Shown piece by piece: positions 1-6,555 of a DNA stretch of 6,706 nucleotides. The notes beneath the pieces are model-generated. The model was given only the letters and a program-made list of their open reading frames with translations, was not told where the DNA came from and ran no database searches. The stretch's first letter is position 1. Each line of letters opens with the position of its first letter. The stretch is taken from positions 1 to 6,706 of the forward strand of contig JAHEKK010000176.1 in the NCBI GenBank assembly GCA_024638395.1, given 5' to 3'. This DNA is from Gemmatimonadota bacterium (GTDB taxonomy: Bacteria; Gemmatimonadota; Gemmatimonadetes; Longimicrobiales; Gaopeijiaceae). The translations under genes and the position numbers were made by a program.

Positions 1-3000
1 TCGACGTCGAGGCGGATGACCACTTCCGATCCGCCGGGGTTGTCCCTGGAGGGGATGTCGTAGCTTGCGGAGAGCTGCACCTGGGGTTGGAGAGGAGGGC
101 CCTGAAAGACGATCTCCCCCGACTCCAGTTGGAATCTCCGGCCCCATTGCTCCAGGAAGCTCCTGCCGGCGATGGGAGAAATGGTGCCCACGACCCTGGG
201 ATCCGCGTCGGGGGCCTTCTCGATGGCCAACTCTCCCGAGAGCTGAACGGCAAGCTGCGGATTCGTCCGTTGGCGAAGCCAGGTGTCCCGGCCGATGGTA
301 ACGTCGATGTCGGCGGCCAGCGCCGAAGCGAGAGCCCCGTAGTCCGCTCGGGCCGCTGGTGGACGGTAGCCGAAAGTCTCGCGCAGCATCTCGAAGTCCT
401 CAGGCGTCAGCTCGACGACCTCCAGTTCCCTTTGGGTCGACTGCCCCTGCAAGTACGCGTCCGCCGACACCACCTCCACGTTCCCCTCCACCGACGGCCG
501 CTGCGTGGTCCCTCGGAGGTGGAGCTGACCGGATGCCCTGGCCCTGCTACTGGTATTGGATATGAGCAGGAACTCATCGAGGGACGCCGTGAGGTCGAAG
601 CGGCCCAGGGCCAGGCTCTCCAGCTCCAGGCTCCCCGACAGGGATGCGGATCCGTCCCCGTCGTTCAGGGAGGCGTTGGCAAGCCTAATGACTCGGCCGT
701 CGAGTTCGAAGGCCGCGTCGATCCCCCGGTACTGCGTGCCGAGTCGGGGGAGTGATACGGAGCCCCGCCAGAATCTCGTGCGACCCGCAAGTACAGGGTC
801 GCTGGATCGTCCGCGGATGGTGGCGTCGAGAGAGATGAATCCGCGGAGCCCGGAGACCGCCGCCGGATCGAGGAACGGCACGAACCATTGAACATCGAAG
901 GAATCGGCCTGGGCCCTCAGGTCGACTTCACCGGCGGCCTCCCGCGCGAAACGCTCAGGATCCGTGAAATCCAGATCGACCGGTACGAATCCCTGGACCG
1001 ATACGGCATTGCTCCCGGCATCCTCCAGGCTCACATCGGCTTGCAGGCGGTCGTCGCGGTACGCCAGGTCCAGGGCCAGCAAGCCCCGGTCTCGGCCCTG
1101 GCTTTGCATGAGCGCGTTCGCCGACCACTCCCAGGACGGGTCCGACAGCGACCCGGTGAACGCCAGATCGCTGTTGACGGTGGCCTCGACTCCAGGGAAC
1201 CCCAAGAGGTCGCTTACCGTCCCGACGCGGAACGCCGTGGTGCTAAGGTTGAATGAGTCGGCCCGCGTGGGATGGAGCCCGCCGGCGAACGCGATCCGTT
1301 GATTGCCGGCCACCAACTCGGCCGGACCGACCACGAGCCCGTCCATGAGATCGAGTTGGACACGATCGGTGAGACGCCAGACGTCCTCGTCGATCGAGAA
1401 GCGGAAGCGTTCCACCTCCCACTGGCGGCCACGGGACTGAGGATCGATGAGGGCACGAAGCTCGCCGTCGCGCGTTTCGTCTACGCCGGCGGTCACCTCC
1501 AGTGCCAGGAGGTCACCGTCGTAGCGGAGTTCGAGGTCTGTTCTGGCCACTTCGATCTGGGCCGGAGTGGTGATTCGCCGGATGTTGAGGCCGACATGGG
1601 CCGAGTCGATCTGACTGAAGCGTGGGCCGGTCACGCTCCATGCGCCGTTCACACCCAGGACTTGGATCCCGTCGATGAGAACCGCATTGGCCTCGGCCTC
1701 TCCCTCGAGGACCAGGCCGGCCGGGGATCGACGGAGGCGGGTTTCCGCCCGTGCAGTGCCGACGTCGAAGACCTCGGCGTTCACCAAGGGCGCGAGGGGT
1801 TGGGCGTCGGTCAACACCACGTCCATGGCGAAGGAGGGTGTGGCCTGGCCGTCGGCGTCGAAGGTGATCAGCCCCCCACCCTGGGCACTCAGCGCATTCG
1901 TCTCTATCGAAAGCGTATCGATGTCGACCTGCGCCGCTGCCCAGCGGCCCGCAACCGCCACCGCATCGACTTCTACATCTCCCCACCCACCCTCCAATAC
2001 CGACGCCTCGAATGCCCACCCCCGGGTAGCGGGGACGAGGGCTCGAACGGCCGCCCGTCCCCGCGCCGAGACGGGGGAAGAGACGGCCAACAACGGGCCC
2101 AGCTCCGGGACGTCGAACTCGAACAGGGCCTGACCCTCCGACATCGCGGCGCTGTCCACCAGGGCCGAGCCCGATATCGCGACGGTCCCGGCGCCCGCCT
2201 CGAGTAGTCCTTCCAGACCGAGTCGCCTCGAGGTCAACGTGGCATCCAACACCCCCGCCGTCAGTTCGGCGTGGTTGATGGTGGACGGGCTGAACTGCAG
2301 GGAAGCCGTGCCGTCGACATCGCCGCCCGATTGGCGGATCAGCAGCCCCCGGGCATTGCCGTTCAGCGAGGTGGCCAGCTCACTGCCGGCCATGAAACGT
2401 CCCACGTCCATGCCCTGGAAGGAGAGGCTGGCTACGGAGATCCGCCGCCACCCTTCCGGATCGAATTCGGCTTCAGCTTCGGCTTCGGCTCGTCCTCCCG
2501 GATACAACAATGACAGTCGACCCTGCAGCCCCCCCCGGATCAAGGTCACGTCGGCGCTGCCTTCGGAAATGACCTGATCCGCGACGTGGGAAGAGTCGAG
2601 GCGAACGGACAACTCGCCGGTCCCCGTCTCCACCGACGCGCCTTCGAAGCGACCCTCGAAGGAGCCGTTGAGGGAAACGGCCATCGGCGGGTCGTCGCTG
2701 GCGAATCTAGGATCCAGTTGGATGAAACGGCCTCGTTCGACGGTGACCACCGGAGGGTCCTGGAAAGGCAGGACCGACGCGTCCACCTCGAGCTGCAGGT
2801 TCGGGTCGTCGCTCCGTATCGACAGCTGGGCCCGACCGTTCCGCAACCGCACCGATCCCGAGGAGGCAGGGAGGCTTCGGCCGCCCCAGGTCCCCTGGGT
2901 CAACGAAAGGTCCAGGGCAGCAACCAGGTCCGGCCCCGGCGGCCCCTCGATCCGGCCCCCCAACGAGGCCGAGACCCGCGACGCCACGGTATCGCCCGCC

Positions 3001-4646
3001 AGTGAGGCCAGGTCGAGCTCCCGGAGTACGAGCCTCTCGATCTCCAGCTCCAGGTCGGGTCCCCAGGCTGCCTTCGCCGTCCCCCCTCCGTCCACGGCGC
3101 CCTCACCGTGGGTAAGGTCGAGTTCCCATGGGCCGCCCCCTTCCTTCGGGCGATAGACCAACCGTCCTGACGTGGATCGGCCGGAAACGGCCTGCTCGGG
3201 GAGACGGACGGTCCACGCACCGTCCAGAGCGGCTGGCTCCAAACCCTCGCCCTCTGCGTCGATCATCAGGGAAAGGGGCCCTTCAACGATCCCTTCCAGC
3301 ATGACCTGGGCCCCGAACGCGTACGCCGACGCCCTGGACCAAGACGTCATGTGTCCCTGGGCGTCGATCCGTGCCGCGAACCGGCCCGGGTTCGCCCGAA
3401 CCGCGCCGCCGTACTCGAACGTCGTGCCCGCCGAGTCGGCATCCACGTCGAGCCGGCCGCCCCCGAAGACCAAGTTGCCCAGCAGAGAGGGCTGAAGGTC
3501 CACCTGGGCGCTCCCCACCCAAGGCCCCCTGCCGTCCGGCGTCCGCGCGAAGTCCGCGGAGGCCTGGAGGTTGAGACGGCCCTCGGCGCCTTCGAGCATG
3601 AGATAGGACGGATCGATCTCGCGAATGGTCACCGTTCCAGCCAGTCCCGACAGCGCGCCGCGAACAGCCCCGCCGTCCGGGGAGCTGGGAGGCAGGTCGA
3701 TGGCCGCATCGAGCTGAGCAGCGCTACCGTCCCCCAACGTCACGGTGGCGGTGCCCGTGACGTGCCCGGTCCGACTGCTCTCGAGGTCTGCCGACCCTGA
3801 GAGGGTCGCCACGGGATCGACGTCCAGTCCGAGAAACCCCAGGTCTCCCAGCGCGAACTCCGGAGCCTCCACCGATAGACTGAGACCGTCGGCGGTCGAG
3901 ACGTCCGGAGGCCACGCGGGCGGCCACGGGAGCCTGCCCGATGCCCCGAGGCGGCTGGACGGGGAGGCCAGCGAAAGGGTGTCGATTCGTGCCGATCCGT
4001 TTCCTACTGCCCCCGCCAGCGTGACGTCCAGGTTCCCGGGTGCCTCCCGCGACGTCGCCTGGAAGGACAGGGAGTCGAGTTGGAAAGACGGATTCTCGCC
4101 CAGTGAGATGGCTGATGCCCTCAGGAGGAGGTCGGCAACGCTCCCGCGCCGGTCCCCGTCCGACGAAACGGTCACGCCGCCGCCGACCACGGCAAGCGTG
4201 CCCACGTGCACAGTCCAGGCACCCCCCGATGGGGTCTCGTCGGCCGGAGGCGGAACCAGCGTCGTCACTTCCCACACCCCCTGGGTCCTCCGCAGGTCCG
4301 CCGAGGGGTGAACGACGGACAACTCCGGGAGGCTCACCCGGTGGCTCAGGAGCGGACGAAGCCGGTACTGGGCGCGTAGGCTGTCCACGGTCAGGAGGGC
4401 GGTACCGTCCTCGCGGATCAGGTGGACGTCTGTAAACTCCGCCCTCGTCGGGAGCCAGATTCGCGCCGATCCCACCTCCGCCACGACCGCTGCCTCCGAG
4501 AATGCTGCGCCCACGATCCGTTCCGTCAGCCACCGGGACGTCGGCGGGAACCACAGGAAGGCCCAGCCCCCCATGGTGAGGAGCGCCACCAGGGCGGCAC
4601 TGTTCCTGACCGCCCGTTTGACCCGCTGTCTCGTGATCCGGATCAC
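1..4646 (-). CDS. TamB-domain (DUF490/AsmA-like) envelope protein, 3' end outside window
   Basis: Reading the minus strand from GTG 4646 gives 1548 codons without a stop up to the left edge, so the gene is 3'-incomplete. Residues 1-13 are Arg/Lys-rich, and about 14-32 form one hydrophobic anchor (NSAALVALLTMGGWAFLWFP), giving an inner-membrane anchor with a periplasmic body. Residues about 33-115 resemble the AsmA/TamB N-terminus, followed by some 1300 residues of alternating-hydrophobic beta-strand sequence. The end is diagnostic: RPSVEGNVEVV near 1380, DIDVTIGRDTWLR near 1446, then GRRFQLESGEIVFQG and PQVQLSASYDI near 1500-1530, the pattern of the TamB domain (PF04357). Members form long hydrophobic beta-grooves bridging the inner and outer membranes, implicated in phospholipid transport and, with TamA, outer-membrane protein assembly. 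E. coli TamB has 1259 residues, so this is a long member. Perhaps 150-250 residues are missing. I count no Cys and only four Lys. No clear Shine-Dalgarno precedes the GTG, but no ATG, GTG or TTG was found upstream in frame through about 4790. The next ATG (4574) would cut into the anchor. The family call is firm; orthology to E. coli TamB is not shown. Confidence 0.92.
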   Translation of the reverse strand, partial: MIRITRQRVKRAVRNSAALVALLTMGGWAFLWFPPTSRWLTERIVGAAFSEAAVVAEVGSARIWLPTRAEFTDVHLIREDGTALLTVDSLRAQYRLRPLLSHRVSLPELSVVHPSADLRRTQGVWEVTTLVPPPADETPSGGAWTVHVGTLAVVGGGVTVSSDGDRRGSVADLLLRASAISLGENPSFQLDSLSFQATSREAPGNLDVTLAGAVGNGSARIDTLSLASPSSRLGASGRLPWPPAWPPDVSTADGLSLSVEAPEFALGDLGFLGLDVDPVATLSGSADLESSRTGHVTGTATVTLGDGSAAQLDAAIDLPPSSPDGGAVRGALSGLAGTVTIREIDPSYLMLEGAEGRLNLQASADFARTPDGRGPWVGSAQVDLQPSLLGNLVFGGGRLDVDADSAGTTFEYGGAVRANPGRFAARIDAQGHMTSWSRASAYAFGAQVMLEGIVEGPLSLMIDAEGEGLEPAALDGAWTVRLPEQAVSGRSTSGRLVYRPKEGGGPWELDLTHGEGAVDGGGTAKAAWGPDLELEIERLVLRELDLASLAGDTVASRVSASLGGRIEGPPGPDLVAALDLSLTQGTWGGRSLPASSGSVRLRNGRAQLSIRSDDPNLQLEVDASVLPFQDPPVVTVERGRFIQLDPRFASDDPPMAVSLNGSFEGRFEGASVETGTGELSVRLDSSHVADQVISEGSADVTLIRGGLQGRLSLLYPGGRAEAEAEAEFDPEGWRRISVASLSFQGMDVGRFMAGSELATSLNGNARGLLIRQSGGDVDGTASLQFSPSTINHAELTAGVLDATLTSRRLGLEGLLEAGAGTVAISGSALVDSAAMSEGQALFEFDVPELGPLLAVSSPVSARGRAAVRALVPATRGWAFEASVLEGGWGDVEVDAVAVAGRWAAAQVDIDTLSIETNALSAQGGGLITFDADGQATPSFAMDVVLTDAQPLAPLVNAEVFDVGTARAETRLRRSPAGLVLEGEAEANAVLIDGIQVLGVNGAWSVTGPRFSQIDSAHVGLNIRRITTPAQIEVARTDLELRYDGDLLALEVTAGVDETRDGELRALIDPQSRGRQWEVERFRFSIDEDVWRLTDRVQLDLMDGLVVGPAELVAGNQRIAFAGGLHPTRADSFNLSTTAFRVGTVSDLLGFPGVEATVNSDLAFTGSLSDPSWEWSANALMQSQGRDRGLLALDLAYRDDRLQADVSLEDAGSNAVSVQGFVPVDLDFTDPERFAREAAGEVDLRAQADSFDVQWFVPFLDPAAVSGLRGFISLDATIRGRSSDPVLAGRTRFWRGSVSLPRLGTQYRGIDAAFELDGRVIRLANASLNDGDGSASLSGSLELESLALGRFDLTASLDEFLLISNTSSRARASGQLHLRGTTQRPSVEGNVEVVSADAYLQGQSTQRELEVVELTPEDFEMLRETFGYRPPAARADYGALASALAADIDVTIGRDTWLRQRTNPQLAVQLSGELAIEKAPDADPRVVGTISPIAGRSFLEQWGRRFQLESGEIVFQGPPLQPQVQLSASYDIPSRDNPGGSEVVIRLDV

Positions 4647-4647
4647 A
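4632..4647. promoter_or_regulatory. CRP/FNR-like palindrome over the TamB-like start codon
   Basis: GTGATCCGGATCAC (4633-4646) is a perfect 14-bp palindrome. Read on the minus strand with one more base on each side it is TGTGA-N6-TCACG, close to the CRP-type consensus TGTGA-N6-TCACA. Its first three bases on the minus strand are the GTG start codon of the TamB-like gene, so the site covers codons 1 to 5. A regulator bound here would block transcription or initiation. In the mRNA the same bases can form a five-pair hairpin with a CCGG loop that holds the start codon. Either role is inference. A perfect palindrome of this length could arise by chance in a window this size, and no regulator gene is visible. 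Confidence 0.35.
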
Positions 4648-5049
4648 CCGCTGACTTGGGAAAGGGTTTTGTCATCGAAGTGGGGGACGTCGGGGTCTCT
4701 TATGGAGCCTGACCCGACCTTTCGTCCGACTTCTACCCGTCGCGAGGCACAAGGGGCCGGACTCCGTATCCCGGGAGTGCTCGGCTCGAGGGTTGGGTGG
4801 GGATGCCCTTTGCGCCGGCGGCCGTGATCAAATCCGCTCGCGACTTCATTCGAAGAAGATAGGTGCTTTTGAAAGCCGAGTGAGTGCGGTGGACCGTGTC
4901 GATCTCCAGGGCCGATAATGCGGGCGGCTCCTGCCGACGTCCTCGAGGGGCGCGGGCCGTCGAGCCGGGGGCCCCGGCACTCGGACCGTCGATGGAGTTT
5001 GACCGCTCCGCGCCTACGGGAGCCCGGGGAGGCGTCGATCCTTGAGGCC
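4647..5049. other. Divergent intergenic region between TamB-like gene and nucleotidyltransferase gene
   Basis: These 403 bases separate two divergently transcribed genes and must carry both promoters. I see a candidate plus-strand promoter at 4890-4919 (listed separately). For the minus strand I found no convincing -35/-10 pair. The relatively A/T-richer stretch at about 4828-4880 contains a short inverted repeat, CTTC-attc-GAAG (4844-4855). Open frames here, including a minus-strand frame at 4733-5059, lack recognisable protein sequence. I found no RNA gene or repeat. Confidence 0.6.
4890..4919 (+). promoter_or_regulatory. Candidate sigma-70-type promoter for the nucleotidyltransferase gene
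   Basis: GATAAT (4914-4919) matches five of six bases of TATAAT. An 18-base spacer separates it from TGGACC (4890-4895), which matches four of six bases of TTGACA. Initiation would fall near 4926 and leave a leader of about 125 bases before ATG 5050. That would also exclude the in-frame ATG at 4918, which overlaps the -10 box. The -35 is weak and other phyla can differ from the E. coli consensus, so this is only a plausible candidate. Confidence 0.35.
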
Positions 5050-6168
5050 ATGAATCCACGCACCGCCCGTTTCGTTGCCGACCTCCTCGTCGCCCGGCGT
5101 CCAGCGACCGACGGCGTTGAATGGGCCGAGGTCGAAGAGGTCACCGTCGAGTACCGCCTCGGGGGCCTCGCACGGGGGCTTGTAGAGAGCAGCGACGTTC
5201 CCGGCAGCACCGCTCTGGCCTGGGAGGCAGCGTGCCGCGAGCAGGCACTGGGGGCGAGGCTACTCCTGGAGGAGTGGGACGATCTGAGAGTCGTGCTCGA
5301 CGGCCACGGCATCGTACCGTCGCTGGTGAAAGGGGGGTGGATGCTCGTCTCGGGGCTCTACGGCTCCGGTGAGCGAGCCCTGGATGATATCGACGTGACG
5401 GTGCCGGCAAACCGGGCGACGGAGGCAGTGGAGCTTCTGACCGGGGCCGGATGGGAGCCCTGGGCCACCGACGCTTTGACGACCGTGGGCTGGGCCGGTG
5501 CAGTGACGTTCCACCCCCGGGGACCGGCCCGCGCCATGGGACTCGCCGTCGACCTTCACTGGAATCTCGAATACGGAGCCCTACGGTCGCGAGGGGCTGT
5601 GGCAAGGGGTCGGTGGGGTGGTCGGACGTTGAGACCCGAGGATCAGCTAGCCATCGCGCTCGAGCATGTTCTCAAGCATTTGAGATTTCGAACCCACCTG
5701 AGCGGCATCGCCGACGTGGCACGCCTGTTGGCCACACCGATCGACCGGAGCCGGGTACGGCAGAGGTTGCAGGCAGGACCCTGGTCCGAGGCCGGCTCAG
5801 CCCTCCTCGATGCGGTGGACGGCTGGAGAGCAACCATCGACGAGGGGGGGCGCCGGGCGCCCCACGTCCAGCGCCGGTTTGCGTTGCCGAGGGTGGTCTC
5901 GAGAGCGGGTCGTGAGACCGGCCGTCTCGCCGGGCTCGGAGCCCGGTGGTCGCTCATGAGCCCCGCGGCCGTGGTCCACGAGTTGATGGATGCGCTTTTT
6001 CCTCCGCCTGCCTGGTTGCTGGACCGGTACGGCTCGGTCTCGTCCGAGACGACTCGTCTGAGGCTCCACCACCTGGCCCGCGTGCTCCGGTGGTCCGTGG
6101 GATCGGGCGTGTCTCCCCTCTCGACGAATCAGGACCAACCCGCGTCGGTGGCCGTCAAAGCCCTTTAG
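5050..6168 (+). CDS. Nucleotidyltransferase family protein (NTP_transf_5-like)
   Basis: A 372-residue soluble protein with no signal peptide or membrane segment. The core matches the uncharacterised nucleotidyltransferase family (PF14907) of the polymerase-beta-like superfamily: LVKGGWML (K94-G95-G96), then R109 and DDIDV, where D113 and D115 form the D-x-D metal-binding pair. The third carboxylate is D168 in AVDLHW. The helical region has the usual His-rich stretch H206-V-L-K-H210 followed by GIADVARLL (D222). All three predicted catalytic acidic residues are present, so it should be an active enzyme transferring a nucleotidyl group, but the substrate is unknown. Relatives often sit in exopolysaccharide or polysaccharide-export loci; none is visible here. 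ATG 5050 is preferred because the 44 extra residues from ATG 4918 are low-complexity and overlap a possible -10 box. The start is not certain: GGGGAGG (5026-5032) lies 17 bases upstream, too far for a normal ribosome site, and GAGG (5044-5047) is too close. Confidence 0.87.
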   Translation: MNPRTARFVADLLVARRPATDGVEWAEVEEVTVEYRLGGLARGLVESSDVPGSTALAWEAACREQALGARLLLEEWDDLRVVLDGHGIVPSLVKGGWMLVSGLYGSGERALDDIDVTVPANRATEAVELLTGAGWEPWATDALTTVGWAGAVTFHPRGPARAMGLAVDLHWNLEYGALRSRGAVARGRWGGRTLRPEDQLAIALEHVLKHLRFRTHLSGIADVARLLATPIDRSRVRQRLQAGPWSEAGSALLDAVDGWRATIDEGGRRAPHVQRRFALPRVVSRAGRETGRLAGLGARWSLMSPAAVVHELMDALFPPPAWLLDRYGSVSSETTRLRLHHLARVLRWSVGSGVSPLSTNQDQPASVAVKAL

Positions 6169-6401
6169 GGAAGCGCTGCCCAAGGCCGCGCCGCCCCCGC
6201 CCTCGATCCGGGGGGCCGTCCTCCAGCGGTCGGACCCCTCAACCCGGGGGGCCGCAGGGGCCCTCACGGGTCTTACCCCATCGTCCGGGGCTGTGTACTG
6301 AATGAAGGCCCGGCCGGGGCAGGGGGCTCCCCCCCTCGCCGCGTTGCCGAAGAGGGCCGGGGCGGGCCCTCTCCGCGAATCCGGGTGAGCCCGGGCATCC
6401 G
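6169..6401. other. GC-rich intergenic region with hairpins and G-runs
   Basis: No convincing gene lies here. The 11-bp motif CCGGGGGGCCG occurs twice (6208-6218 and 6244-6254). The first copy lies in an imperfect hairpin (6211-6238: GGGG/CCCC, CCG/CGG and CC/GG paired segments separated by single mismatches). CCCGGCCGGG (6309-6318) is a perfect palindrome, followed by GGGGG-ct-CCCCCCC (6322-6335). Transcription of the upstream nucleotidyltransferase gene probably ends in this stretch, but none of these hairpins has a U-tract. Confidence 0.55.
6351..6372 (+). terminator. Strong GC hairpin without U-tract, possible end of nucleotidyltransferase transcript
   Basis: AGAGGGCC (6351-6358) and GGCCCTCT (6365-6372) form a perfect eight-pair stem with a six-base loop. 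It lies about 180 bases after the nucleotidyltransferase stop and 29 bases before the rpsL -35 box, so it would separate the two transcription units. The following bases (ccgcgaat) are not T-rich, so it is not a classical intrinsic terminator. It could be an RNA 3'-end stabiliser, a pause site, or an upstream protein-binding palindrome. Confidence 0.35.
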
Positions 6402-6430
6402 TTGACAGCCCCTGGTGCAGTCCCTAATTT
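6402..6430 (+). promoter_or_regulatory. Probable rpsL (str operon) promoter
   Basis: A perfect TTGACA (6402-6407) is followed by a 17-base spacer and TAATTT (6425-6430), which keeps the first two bases and the last T of a -10 box. Initiation would be near 6437, giving an rpsL leader of about 137 bases. The spacing is ideal and the position before a highly expressed ribosomal gene fits. The -10 match is weak by E. coli standards. Confidence 0.6.
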
Positions 6431-6455
6431 TCCCAGTCTCCCCAGCGACCGTTTT

Positions 6456-6471
6456 GTCTCACTGGTGAGAT
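6456..6471 (+). repeat. Inverted repeat in rpsL leader (TCTCA-CTGG-TGAGA)
   Basis: TCTCACTGGTGAGA (6457-6470) has 6-bp arms around TG. As RNA it folds into a five-pair stem with a CUGG tetraloop, extendable by a G-U pair at 6456/6471. It sits about 20 bases after the predicted transcription start. It could be a 5' stabilising stem-loop, a binding site for a ribosomal protein, or a DNA operator. I cannot decide between these. Confidence 0.5.
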
Positions 6472-6472
6472 C

Positions 6473-6539
6473 GACCGCGCCCAGGCGGGGATTGCGGTCA
6501 CCAAAGCGCGCCTGGCTCCATCGACCAGGGCGCGTTTTT
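6473..6539 (+). promoter_or_regulatory. Attenuator-like leader of rpsL with alternative hairpins
   Basis: Three pairings compete. The first is a hairpin with GACCGC (6473-6478) on GCGGTC (6494-6499), plus an inner CCC (6480-6482) on GGG (6488-6490). The second pairs CCAGGCG (6481-6487) perfectly with CGCCTGG (6509-6515). The third is the terminator hairpin at 6503-6539. The second pairing shares bases with both others: the first blocks it, and it blocks the terminator. This is the usual anti-antiterminator, antiterminator, terminator arrangement of transcriptional attenuators. The pairings are read from the sequence; regulation is inference, and no ligand or binding protein is identified. Confidence 0.5.
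6503..6539 (+). terminator. Intrinsic terminator in the rpsL leader
   Basis: CGCGCC (6507-6512) pairs with GGCGCG (6529-6534) and TGG (6513-6515) with CCA (6525-6527), with one bulged G at 6528 and a nine-base loop. Outside the stem a G-T wobble and three A-T pairs extend it (AAAG 6503-6506). It ends in TTTTT (6535-6539), the classical form. It ends only 34 bases before the rpsL ATG and lies downstream of the probable rpsL promoter. It therefore either stops read-through from upstream or acts as a regulated premature terminator for rpsL. Confidence 0.7.
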
Positions 6540-6555
6540 GTCGCCAATCACACCC

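Noticed and set aside
1..10. TCGACGTCGA palindrome at the left edge
   Set aside because: It lies within TamB-like coding sequence and is explained by GTC/GAC codons in GC-rich DNA.
1272..2207. Plus-strand open frame of 311 codons, and the other long plus-strand frames between 65 and 4435
   Set aside because: They lie antisense to the continuous TamB-like frame. Their translations are low-complexity with no recognisable motif, while the minus-strand frame has a clear family match. Long antisense frames are expected in GC-rich coding DNA.
3724..4554. Minus-strand open frame of 276 codons and other minus-strand frames at 1513-2019 and 2900-3220
   Set aside because: They are in a different frame from the TamB-like gene, rich in Gly, Arg and Pro, and have no family resemblance. 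They are frame shadows of that gene.
4803..4862. Plus-strand 19-codon frame (MPFAPAAVIKSARDFIRRR)
   Set aside because: It looks amphipathic, but it is too short to support by sequence alone and has no properly spaced ribosome site.
4918..5049. N-terminal extension of the nucleotidyltransferase from ATG 4918
   Set aside because: The extra 44 residues are Arg/Pro/Gly-rich without family similarity, and the ATG overlaps a likely -10 box. The start at 5050 is preferred, although its ribosome site is weak.
4733..5059. Minus-strand open frame of 108 codons in the divergent intergenic region
   Set aside because: No recognisable domain and no clear ribosome site. It begins over the first codons of the nucleotidyltransferase gene and has shadow-like composition.
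6302..6388. Plus-strand 28-codon frame in the rpsL upstream region
   Set aside because: Low-complexity Pro/Gly/Ala/Arg translation overlapping strong palindromes, with no ribosome site. Better explained as structured intergenic DNA.
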